5,711 nucleotides of DNA from an uncultured bacterium (GTDB taxonomy: Bacteria; Cyanobacteriota; Vampirovibrionia; Gastranaerophilales; Gastranaerophilaceae). The notes beneath the pieces were generated by a model that was not told the DNA's origin, ran no database searches, and saw nothing but the letters and a program-made list of their open reading frames with translations. This document shows, piece after piece, positions 1 to 5,477 of the stretch (positions are counted from its first letter, which is position 1; the number at the start of each line of letters is the position of its first letter). A program made the position numbers and the translations under genes. The stretch covers positions 1 through 5,711 of the forward strand of contig CALAWF010000257.1 of NCBI GenBank assembly GCA_937894665.1. The letters are read 5' to 3'.

Positions 1-1394
1 TCTTCTTGTTTTTCTAATTTTTCCAATCTTGCTTTTTGGCTGGTAATTTCTTGTTTTAATTTATCATAATCTTGTTTTGCTTGATTCAAATCATTTAAAG
101 TATCTTGTGCAGCTTCTAATTCATCTTCAGCTTTTACCAAATTTTCTTGAGCTTCTTTATAGGCCTTTTGTTTTTTGTCTAAAGTAGTTTGAGCTTTATC
201 TAACTGAGATTGAGCTTTTCCCAGTGCAGTTTCTGCTTCTTGCACATCTTTATCTGCTTTAATAGCAGCTTCATTTGCTTTGTCTAAATCTGTTTTAGCT
301 TGGTCTTCAGCTTTTTGAGCTGCTTCCAATGCTTTTTGAGCTGTATCCCAAGCAGGATTGTGCATTGGTTTTCCATCTGGACCTGTAATATTTTCAGGAG
401 TATTCGCTGCTGTTTCTTTAGCTGCAACAGTATTAGCATGAGCCTGAGCAAATGCTGCACTACATTGGTTTTTCTGAGTCATAGCTTTTTGTAATGCACC
501 TTTTTTAGCATCTCTTTGAGTTGTTAATGTAGTTACAGTATTTGTAGCATTAGTTAATTCTTGTTTCGCATTGGAAGCGGCTTTTTGTTGATTAGATACG
601 GCTGCTTTTTTCGTAGAAATATCGGCTTTTAAAGTTGTAACTTTTTGTTCATAAGTTGTTCCATCAGCAGTTAATTGAGAATTTAATGTAGCTTCTTGTT
701 CTTCGGCTGATACAATAGATTGTCTTAATGTTGCAGAATCATTAGCAGATGTCATGCTAGTGATTGCAGCATTTGCACTAGAAGAAATAGAGGAACTTGT
801 TGAATGGCTTCCGCCTAATGAACCAAGAACAGAAGTTAATTGTTGAGTTGGATTAAAACCAATAATATTACCAACTTGTTGAGCTCCATTATAAATAGCT
901 CCAATAGTATTTATTGTTCCGGCATCAATACCTAATTTGCCACCAATTTTGTTCAACATGCCCATTGCACCAGTTTGCTTCATTCCGGTCATGCCGTTCA
1001 TATTGAACATTCCGTTAGCACCGGTCATTTGACCAAAGCTGTAGTTTGAATATTGAGATTGGAACCAAATTGATTCATTTCTTTCGGCAGTAGATTGTTT
1101 TGTTCCGTAATCGTTTCTTTCTGTGTCATAAGAACCTTGAGTAGCTCTCTTATTAGTTTCTTGTAATCTTTTAGAACTCATTCTTGCTGCACGAGAATCT
1201 AAATTGCCTTGTCCTGCAACATATCTAGAATGTTTTTTAGGGGAAAGAGTAGCAGTTCTTGTTGCTCCTGCTGAACCTGATTGCAAATTTTGAGCAGCTT
1301 GAGTACGTGAAGAACCCGCATTTTGGTTACTTTCGGTTCTTTGACCCAAAGGCTTTTTAAGATATGAATTTTGTGATGAAATACTTAAACTCAT
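1..1394 (-). CDS. Large coiled-coil protein of unknown function, N-terminal part (3' end outside window)
   Basis: An uninterrupted minus-strand frame runs from an ATG at 1394-1392 to the window edge: 464 codons plus two bases, with no stop seen, so the true length is unknown. I do not recognise the family. Residues 1-110 are polar and Ser/Gln/Arg-rich. Residues 118-146 form a Gly/Met/Asn-rich patch with repeated NGM/TGM motifs. Residues 147-192 are mildly hydrophobic, and 198-220 are Ser/Ala/Thr-rich. From about 222 to 310, and again from about 350 to the edge, the sequence is Ala/Gln/Lys/Glu/Asp-rich with heptad-like Leu and Ala spacing (AQKALEAAQKAEDQAK at 352-367, LEKLEKQE at 457-464), typical of long alpha-helical coiled coil. 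A Pro/Gly/Asn linker (about 331-349) separates the two coils. I see no signal peptide, membrane segment or enzyme motif, and only one Cys (311). A structural, cytoskeleton-like or scaffold role is possible but is inference only. A weak AGAGAG ribosome-binding site lies six bases upstream of the ATG. The gene is divergent from der. Confidence 0.85.
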   Translation of the reverse strand, partial: MSLSISSQNSYLKKPLGQRTESNQNAGSSRTQAAQNLQSGSAGATRTATLSPKKHSRYVAGQGNLDSRAARMSSKRLQETNKRATQGSYDTERNDYGTKQSTAERNESIWFQSQYSNYSFGQMTGANGMFNMNGMTGMKQTGAMGMLNKIGGKLGIDAGTINTIGAIYNGAQQVGNIIGFNPTQQLTSVLGSLGGSHSTSSSISSSANAAITSMTSANDSATLRQSIVSAEEQEATLNSQLTADGTTYEQKVTTLKADISTKKAAVSNQQKAASNAKQELTNATNTVTTLTTQRDAKKGALQKAMTQKNQCSAAFAQAHANTVAAKETAANTPENITGPDGKPMHNPAWDTAQKALEAAQKAEDQAKTDLDKANEAAIKADKDVQEAETALGKAQSQLDKAQTTLDKKQKAYKEAQENLVKAEDELEAAQDTLNDLNQAKQDYDKLKQEITSQKARLEKLEKQE

Positions 1395-1400
1395 AATTAG

Positions 1401-1406
1401 CTCTCT
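1401..1406 (-). promoter_or_regulatory. Weak ribosome binding site of the coiled-coil gene
   Basis: AGAGAG on the minus strand, six bases (CTAATT) before the ATG at 1394. It is purine-rich but only a partial match to AGGAGG. The spacing is good and supports this start. Confidence 0.45.
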
Positions 1407-1418
1407 TTTTTGCTCTCA

Positions 1419-1424
1419 AATATA
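1419..1424 (-). promoter_or_regulatory. Possible -10 element of the coiled-coil gene
   Basis: Minus-strand TATATT lies in an AT-only run about 25 bases upstream of the ATG, which leaves room for a short leader carrying the AGAGAG site. No good -35 hexamer is found at 16-18 bases (best match TCGAGC, 3 of 6). The call rests on position and AT content only. Confidence 0.2.
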
Positions 1425-1452
1425 TAAAAACATCCCAAAAGGCTCGATTTCA

Positions 1453-1485
1453 CATGTTCTCGGCTTTGTTACATTTGTTAACATG
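1453..1485. promoter_or_regulatory. Nested inverted repeat, candidate operator upstream of the coiled-coil gene
   Basis: TGTTA (1467-1471) and TAACA (1479-1483) are perfect arms around a 7-base spacer. An outer pair, CATGTT (1453-1458) and AACATG (1480-1485), partly overlaps the inner right arm. The site sits 60-90 bases upstream of the coiled-coil ATG, in the place expected for an activator or repressor operator. No binding protein can be named, and chance pairing in AT-rich DNA is a real alternative. Confidence 0.3.
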
Positions 1486-1555
1486 AAAGGATTATTTGGA
1501 TTTTGGGGGGCAGTAAGGAATAGGGGAAGAAGGGAATAAGGTCTTTACGTAATTA

Positions 1556-1674
1556 ATTCGTCATTCTGAGGGATAGACAGAATAAAGGAAAATAAAACAT
1601 TACAAATTTACCCGAAGAATTTCTGACTAAACACGTTCGGATAGAGATACTTCGCTACGCTCAGTATGACGAAT
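1556..1674. repeat. REP/MITE-like palindromic element of 119 bp
   Basis: The terminal arms ATTCGTCATTCTGAG (1556-1570) and CTCAGTATGACGAAT (1660-1674) are inverted repeats matching at 14 of 15 positions. An inner imperfect pair, CGAAGAATTTC (1613-1623) and GAGATACTTCG (1644-1654), matches at 9 of 11, so the right half can form a second hairpin. The GTCATTCTGAG-type end and the ACTTCGCTACGCTCAGTATGAC-type right half resemble dispersed intergenic repeats known from many bacterial genomes. I see no coding capacity. It is probably a non-autonomous, multi-copy element, but only one copy lies in this window. Confidence 0.6.
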
Positions 1675-1699
1675 GCGTTTAAGATTTATAAGGGGTTCG

Positions 1700-1712
1700 G
1701 GGGCGTTGCCCC
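1700..1712. repeat. Short GC-rich hairpin
   Basis: GGGGC (1700-1704) and GCCCC (1708-1712) pair perfectly around a GTT loop, extended by a G-T wobble at 1699/1713. It lies in a GC-rich patch (about 1691-1726) that stands out from the AT-rich surroundings and looks like part of a dispersed repeat. No T-run follows, so it is not a standard intrinsic terminator. Confidence 0.5.
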
Positions 1713-1757
1713 TGATAACTCGAGCCATTTGGTCATTCGTGTTTTATAAATATTTTT

Positions 1758-1858
1758 CCTCGCCCTTTTTAAAGGGATACAAAGCGAACCGCTGAGCTAT
1801 AGCGAAGCGTGTGAGTCTGTATGCGTGCGAAGGCTGAGCTGATGGGGGAGGGGTGAGG
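1758..1858. repeat. GC-rich REP/MITE-like element of about 100 bp
   Basis: The ends CCTCGCCC (1758-1765) and GGGTGAGG (1851-1858) are inverted repeats with one mismatch in eight. Inside are a perfect 6-bp hairpin CCCTTT-TT-AAAGGG (1763-1776), the palindrome GCTATAGC, and two direct copies of GCTGAGC (1791-1797 and 1833-1839). The base composition is far more GC-rich than the flanking genes. All frames are short, with no start or ribosome-binding context. It is best read as a non-coding dispersed intergenic repeat. Confidence 0.5.
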
Positions 1859-1865
1859 GTTTTAA

Positions 1866-1892
1866 TTCTTTTTTCGTCGAAATAAAAAAGAA
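1866..1892. repeat. A/T-only hairpin
   Basis: TTCTTTTTT (1866-1874) and AAAAAAGAA (1884-1892) are perfect 9-bp arms around the 9-base loop CGTCGAAAT. The stem has a single G-C pair and no following T-run, so a terminator role is unlikely. It may be the edge of the preceding GC-rich element or a chance A/T pairing. Confidence 0.35.
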
Positions 1893-1909
1893 AAAGTGAA
1901 CAATATTAA

Positions 1910-1933
1910 ATGTCGGGTTAGAAATCCCAACAT
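1910..1933. repeat. Hairpin element upstream of the der promoter
   Basis: ATGTCGGG (1910-1917) and CCCAACAT (1926-1933) are inverted arms matching at 7 of 8 positions around an 8-base loop. The GGGTT...CCCAACAT wording resembles the TTGGGTT/AACCCAA hairpin repeats I recall from cyanobacterial genomes, a weak taxonomic hint. It lies 20 bases upstream of the der -35 element, so it could act as an operator or simply be another interspersed hairpin. Confidence 0.4.
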
Positions 1934-1953
1934 CCACAACTAATTCTTATTTT

Positions 1954-1982
1954 TTGAAAAATAAAATTTTCCATGATATTAT
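1954..1982 (+). promoter_or_regulatory. Extended -10 promoter of der, predicting a leaderless transcript
   Basis: The -35 TTGAAA (1954-1959, 5 of 6 to consensus), an exact 17-base spacer and the -10 TATTAT (1977-1982, 5 of 6) form a strong sigma-70-type promoter. A TG one base before the -10 makes it an extended -10. Transcription normally starts about 6-8 bases after the -10, which here falls on 1988-1990, at the A of the der ATG (1989). No Shine-Dalgarno sequence lies between the -10 and the ATG, which agrees with a leaderless mRNA. Confidence 0.6.
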
Positions 1983-1988
1983 TGGGCT

Positions 1989-3323
1989 ATGAAAAGAAAA
2001 CCAACAGTAGCAATAGTAGGAAGACCAAATGTCGGAAAATCAACTTTCGTTAACCGTTTAATCGGGGCGAGAAATTCTATCGTGCATGATATGCCTGGTG
2101 TTACCAGAGATAGAATTTATTTTGATGTTGAATGGCAAAATAAGGGCTTCACTGTTATTGATACGGGTGGTATTATCCCTGGCGATGGGGATGATATTAT
2201 GGTTTCTATTTTTGATCAAGCAAGATTAGCTTGTGAAGAAGCTGATAAAATTATTTTCCTCGTTGATGGAAAAGAAGGTATCAATCCTGTAGATTATGAT
2301 ATTGCAAATATTTTGCGACAATCAGGTAAGCCGATTTTCTTAGCTGTAAATAAGTGTGATAATCCTGATTCCCTTCTTATGACAAGTGATTTTTATTCTT
2401 TGTCTGTTGGTGATCCTATCGGAATTTCTGCATTACACGGTTCCGGTGGCGTTGGGGATTTGTTGGATGTTGTAACAAAAGATTTTGAAGAAACCGAAGA
2501 AGAAGAAAAAGATGGTCGCATAAGAATTGCGATTGTTGGTCGTCCGAATGCCGGAAAATCTTCTATCGTCAATTCTTTATTGAATACTCAAAGAGTTATT
2601 GTTTCTGATGTTTCTGGAACTACAAGAGATAGTATTGACAGTTTTATTACATATAACGATAAAGAGTTTGTTATTGTTGATACTGCGGGAATTAGAAAAA
2701 AATCTAAAGTTGACTATGGCGTTGAAAAATTTGCTGTAGATAGGGCAATTCGTTCAATCCGAGAATGTGATGTTGCTGTTCTTGTAATCGATGCAAAAGA
2801 AGGTATTTCTGATCAGGATAAAAAGATTTCTTCTATCATCACTGAATCAGGAAAAGGGATTATTGTTGCAATCAACAAATGGGATTTGATTGAGGATAAA
2901 AAAGCTAATACAATCAACAAGTTTGAACAAGAACTTGCAAAAGATATTCCATTTTTGAGTTATGCTCCGAAGATTTTTATCAGTGCATTAACAAAACAAA
3001 GACTTGGTCAAATTTTTGACAAGAGTGTAGAAGTTTACGAACAATGTGTAAAACGTGTTTCTACAGGCTTGTTGAACAAAGTTATAAATGAAGCATATGC
3101 TCTAAACCCTCCTACAAGTTTCAAGGGTAAGAGATTAAAAGTTTTATACACAACTCAGGCTGCTATACAACCTCCAACATTTGTTTTGTTTGTAAATAAC
3201 GAAGAATTGTTGAAAGACAGCTACAAAAGATATTTGGAAAACAAATTACGTGAAGCATTTGGTTTCTTTGGAACCCCAATTAGAATTTCTGTCCGTGAAC
3301 GTAAAGAAAAAGGCAGAAAATAA
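1989..3323 (+). CDS. der: Ribosome assembly GTPase Der (EngA), two tandem G domains
   Basis: Der is an essential cytoplasmic GTPase that binds the large ribosomal subunit and drives late 50S maturation. The 444-residue product matches the usual family length and architecture. In G domain 1 the P-loop is GRPNVGKS (11-18), switch GVTRDR (37-42), DTGG (58-61), NKCD (121-124) and SALHG (148-152). An acidic linker (about 165-177) leads to G domain 2, with P-loop GRPNAGKS (184-191), GTTRD (210-214), DTAG (231-234), NKWD (296-299) and SAL (332-334). The C-terminal KH-like domain (about 353-440) carries the family signatures LKVLYTTQ, PPTFVLFVN and GTPIRISVRERK. The second P-loop has Ala where Val is commoner, a conservative change, and all GTP-binding motifs are intact. 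The ATG at 1989 is chosen because MKRKPTVAIVGRPNVGKS is the normal Der N-terminus. No ribosome-binding site precedes it, and the promoter abuts the ATG. The gene appears monocistronic, and its stop is one base from the stop of the convergent WYL gene. Confidence 0.97.
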   Translation: MKRKPTVAIVGRPNVGKSTFVNRLIGARNSIVHDMPGVTRDRIYFDVEWQNKGFTVIDTGGIIPGDGDDIMVSIFDQARLACEEADKIIFLVDGKEGINPVDYDIANILRQSGKPIFLAVNKCDNPDSLLMTSDFYSLSVGDPIGISALHGSGGVGDLLDVVTKDFEETEEEEKDGRIRIAIVGRPNAGKSSIVNSLLNTQRVIVSDVSGTTRDSIDSFITYNDKEFVIVDTAGIRKKSKVDYGVEKFAVDRAIRSIRECDVAVLVIDAKEGISDQDKKISSIITESGKGIIVAINKWDLIEDKKANTINKFEQELAKDIPFLSYAPKIFISALTKQRLGQIFDKSVEVYEQCVKRVSTGLLNKVINEAYALNPPTSFKGKRLKVLYTTQAAIQPPTFVLFVNNEELLKDSYKRYLENKLREAFGFFGTPIRISVRERKEKGRK

Positions 3324-3324
3324 A

Positions 3325-4254
3325 CTAATTTTCATCTTTGTATTGTTCAAGAGTTTTGTTAATTTGCTCAAGCATCTTTATTCTGAGGTGTTTTGGCGAA
3401 ATTATTTCGCAGTTGAAAGAATAACGCATAAGCCTTTTTAGCAAAATATCAAACGGTTCGTTTTTGTTGACAATTGTTAGGTTTCCGTCTTTGTCATAGC
3501 CGTCGGAGTATTCATTTTCTTTGATTTTGTATGTTTTAGCTAATCGATTTTTCAATTTATAAACAACTGTTGTTGTGAGTTCTGTTGAATTTGCGATTTG
3601 TGGTTGTTTGGAAATTGTTAAAATATTTGTAATCGGGATATTTATGTTTTCATGACTAATAGGGTCATATACTTTTAAAAATACTCCTTCCGGTTCGTAG
3701 ATTATTTCTTTTGGGGTGCATTTACATTTAACTTCTTCATTATTTTTTAGATAAATTATTACGACAACAAAATTTTCTTTGCAGATTTGCTTGCAGTAAT
3801 CGATTTTTTCTTCAAGGTTTGAATAAAAGAATGAAAAATTATAATTTTTTGAGATATTTTTTAACTTATTTTTATGCCTTTCATCCATTCTAAAATTCAA
3901 TTCCTGCAATAGTTTTCTGATATTTTGAGATATATCTTTATCCGGAAAATTTTCAGATAATTTTGTTAAAATTCCGATAGAAATTAAATCGTCGTTGGAA
4001 AATGGAATTGAATATAATCCGTTTTTCAGGATAAATTTGTTGTTTTCTTTTACAACATTTAGTCCGAAAACTTTTAGAGTGTTTAAATATTTATTTAGAA
4101 CAACTTGAATATTATTCGTTGTTTGATCTTCATTAAAATCATCTATAAAAATGTCTATAACACTTTGATAGTCGGCTTTATCCTCATATAAAAGTTTTAT
4201 AAGTTTGAATATTTTTATACATCCGTCATTCAATTTTTGGTTATCTTTCTTCAA
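3325..4254 (-). CDS. HTH-WYL-WCX transcription regulator, second of a tandem pair
   Basis: The 309-residue protein has the layout of WYL-family DNA-binding regulators: an N-terminal winged-helix region (about 10-80), a central WYL domain (about 160-218) and a C-terminal WCX extension (about 228-305). The WCX fold is indicated by the ordered pattern VVYKLKN, DGNLTIVNKNEPFDILLKRLMRYS, then CEIISPKHLRIKMLEQ. WYL domains of known members sense ligands such as single-stranded DNA or nucleotides. Here the eponymous Trp-Tyr-Leu reads Val191-Phe192-Leu193, and the usual Arg after the next strands is absent (INIPITNI), so ligand sensing may be lost or altered. The start is TTG at 4254-4252: an in-frame TGA lies seven codons upstream, no alternative start lies between, and AGAAGG sits five bases upstream. 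It overlaps the preceding WYL gene by 14 bases, implying translational coupling. Its targets are unknown. Confidence 0.8.
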   Translation of the reverse strand: MKKDNQKLNDGCIKIFKLIKLLYEDKADYQSVIDIFIDDFNEDQTTNNIQVVLNKYLNTLKVFGLNVVKENNKFILKNGLYSIPFSNDDLISIGILTKLSENFPDKDISQNIRKLLQELNFRMDERHKNKLKNISKNYNFSFFYSNLEEKIDYCKQICKENFVVVIIYLKNNEEVKCKCTPKEIIYEPEGVFLKVYDPISHENINIPITNILTISKQPQIANSTELTTTVVYKLKNRLAKTYKIKENEYSDGYDKDGNLTIVNKNEPFDILLKRLMRYSFNCEIISPKHLRIKMLEQINKTLEQYKDEN

Positions 4255-5185
4255 GGTAACCTTCTTTCATTTTTGTTAAATTTTCAATGAGTTCCTTTTT
4301 AAATTCTTGAGGATATAGAACTTTGCAATTTGGAGATAATGACATAACCCTTTGCATAATATCAAATTTGTTTGGAGAAGATATTTCTATTTGCATTTTT
4401 TCAGAATTTTTATCAATAATTTTTTCGTTATTTTGAAGTTCAAAATGCTCATTAGGCATGGTCTGGAATTCATAACCTATGGTATATACAGGAATTTTCA
4501 ATTCTGATTTTTTGAGATTAATTCCGGCAATTTTTATTATTCTTGAAACTAAAAAACTTGAATAATTTTGGTATTCTGAATTGAAACCGTAAACGTATAA
4601 TTTTCCGTTCATGACTTCCAATTTGTCTATAATTATATTGATATTTTTCTTTCCGGAATTTAATGAATTGTAAAAGATAATTATTTCATTGTTTGAGCCT
4701 GAATAGGTCATCAAATCACGGATTATTTGCGGATTAATATCATGTAGAGGTGAAATATTTTTTAGTTTTGTTTTTAAATCTTCATTGGTAATATAATTTG
4801 AAAATTTATCAAAAAATTTTTGTAAAGATAACAAATCTGAAATTTCAATTGATTTATAAATTGCTTTAAAAACTTTCAAAATACTTTCTGCTTGTTCTTT
4901 TGTGATTTTTAATTCAAAAGGGTGCGAATCTATTGAATAGCGTGTGATTCCATTTTTTGTAAATCTGGAGATTTTACAGCCGGATTTTCTGAGAGAATTT
5001 AAGTAAATCCTAAGCGTATCAATAGATACAGACTCATGTAAATACTCATGATTTTCAATTGCTGTTCTTAATTCCTGATAGGATTTAGGTCCGTCTAATA
5101 GTAGTGAAAATATGATTATAGACTTAAATCCGGTAAAAGACATCAGATTATATGTAACTCTGTTTGTTTTAAGAAATTCTTTCAT
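4241..5185 (-). CDS. HTH-WYL-WCX transcription regulator, first of a tandem pair
   Basis: The 314-residue product has the same architecture as its downstream neighbour. The N-terminal winged helix (about 16-88) includes LLLDGPKSYQELRTAI and a recognition-helix-like SIDTLRIYLNSLRKSG followed by a basic wing, TKNGITRYSI. The WYL domain spans about 165-222 and the WCX domain about 234-312 (QIEISSPNKFDIMQRVMSLS, CKVLYPQEFKKELIENL). The WYL signature is Leu196-Tyr197-Val198 in GKLYVYGF, keeping the Tyr but not the Trp. The family Arg before Ile is kept as Arg215 (FLVSRI), so this copy is closer to a functional ligand site than the second. The ATG at 5185 has only a poor purine run before it; GAGG is 17 bases away, too far for a normal ribosome-binding site. 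It leads a two-gene operon, overlapping the next gene by 14 bases. By analogy with PafB/PafC, the two products may act as a heteromer, which is inference. Confidence 0.8.
   Translation of the reverse strand: MKEFLKTNRVTYNLMSFTGFKSIIIFSLLLDGPKSYQELRTAIENHEYLHESVSIDTLRIYLNSLRKSGCKISRFTKNGITRYSIDSHPFELKITKEQAESILKVFKAIYKSIEISDLLSLQKFFDKFSNYITNEDLKTKLKNISPLHDINPQIIRDLMTYSGSNNEIIIFYNSLNSGKKNINIIIDKLEVMNGKLYVYGFNSEYQNYSSFLVSRIIKIAGINLKKSELKIPVYTIGYEFQTMPNEHFELQNNEKIIDKNSEKMQIEISSPNKFDIMQRVMSLSPNCKVLYPQEFKKELIENLTKMKEGYLEER
4260..4265 (-). promoter_or_regulatory. Ribosome binding site supporting the TTG start of the second WYL gene
   Basis: Minus-strand AGAAGG is five bases upstream of the TTG at 4254 and lies inside the last codons of the preceding WYL gene. 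It is the only ribosome-binding-like site near the start. It supports TTG initiation within the overlap and re-initiation by ribosomes finishing the first gene. Confidence 0.55.
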
Positions 5186-5196
5186 AATCTTTTTTT

Positions 5197-5224
5197 ATTT
5201 TACCTCAAATTCAATCTATCACAA
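5197..5224 (-). promoter_or_regulatory. Candidate promoter of the WYL operon
   Basis: On the minus strand, TTGTGA (5224-5219, 4 of 6 to the -35 consensus), a 16-base spacer and TAAAAT (5202-5197, 5 of 6 to the -10 consensus). The predicted start, near 5190, would leave only a few untranslated bases before the ATG at 5185, again close to leaderless and consistent with the missing ribosome-binding site. Chance matches are easy in such AT-rich DNA. Confidence 0.3.
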
Positions 5225-5253
5225 ACTTTCAGGATTTTCTAATATTTATTTTT

Positions 5254-5266
5254 ACCATGCCCCATG
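5254..5266 (+). promoter_or_regulatory. Box 1 of a paired 13-bp motif, candidate operator
   Basis: ACCATGCCCCATG. The same motif with one change occurs in the opposite orientation at 5375-5387. It is conspicuously GC-rich within almost pure A/T sequence and lies about 70-80 bases upstream of the WYL operon start codon. It is a candidate binding site, possibly for the WYL proteins themselves. Confidence 0.4.
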
Positions 5267-5305
5267 CTTCATTTGTAATTCTTATTTGTCAAATAATTTT
5301 TGCTT

Positions 5306-5402
5306 AAATTTTTACATGATTTAATTAAGTTTTCTTCATTAAGAAATGATAATTTGAATTTTTTCTTACGCTTTCAAGGGGCATGGTCAAATGTAAAAAT
5401 TT
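5306..5402. repeat. 12-bp perfect inverted repeat with long spacer
   Basis: AAATTTTTACAT (5306-5317) and ATGTAAAAATTT (5391-5402) are exact reverse complements separated by 73 bases. The left arm lies between the two 13-bp boxes and the right arm just beyond the second box, so the two inverted pairs interleave. The arms are almost all A/T, so chance is a substantial alternative. Confidence 0.4.
5375..5387 (-). promoter_or_regulatory. Box 2 of a paired 13-bp motif, candidate operator
   Basis: On the minus strand this reads ACCATGCCCCTTG, identical to box 1 at 12 of 13 positions. The inner 10 bases of each box (5254-5263 and 5378-5387) are perfect inverted repeats separated by 114 bases. Two facing sites at this distance suit a dimeric regulator that loops DNA, or the control of divergent promoters. 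Confidence 0.4.
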
Positions 5403-5477
5403 TATACAAATTTTTTACTTGTAATAACTCAAAATTAGGTCTAAAGTTATAAACATAGAAAGCCGAATTAAAATCAT

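Noticed and set aside
300..494. A plus-strand open frame of 64 codons, Cys/Phe/Ser-rich
   Set aside because: It is antisense to the long coiled-coil gene. Its Ser/Phe/Cys-rich translation is the usual shadow of Ala/Lys/Glu-rich codons, and it has no ribosome-binding site.
1691..1860. GC-rich patch as a tRNA or other stable RNA gene
   Set aside because: The TTCG and GGGG/CCCC pieces do not assemble into a cloverleaf, there is no T-loop or acceptor stem, and the inverted ends fit a dispersed repeat better.
1866..1892. A/T hairpin as an intrinsic terminator
   Set aside because: The stem has one G-C pair and is not followed by a T-run on either strand in the right place. The flanking genes also diverge from this region, so no transcript is expected to end here.
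3250..3441. A plus-strand open frame of 63 codons across the end of der
   Set aside because: It starts inside der in another frame and ends antisense to the second WYL gene. It has no domain and no ribosome-binding site.
5112..5324. A plus-strand open frame of 70 codons, Phe/Tyr/Ile-rich, that looks membrane-like
   Set aside because: It begins antisense to the N-terminus of the first WYL gene and continues through A/T-rich promoter DNA. The hydrophobic look follows from T-rich composition.
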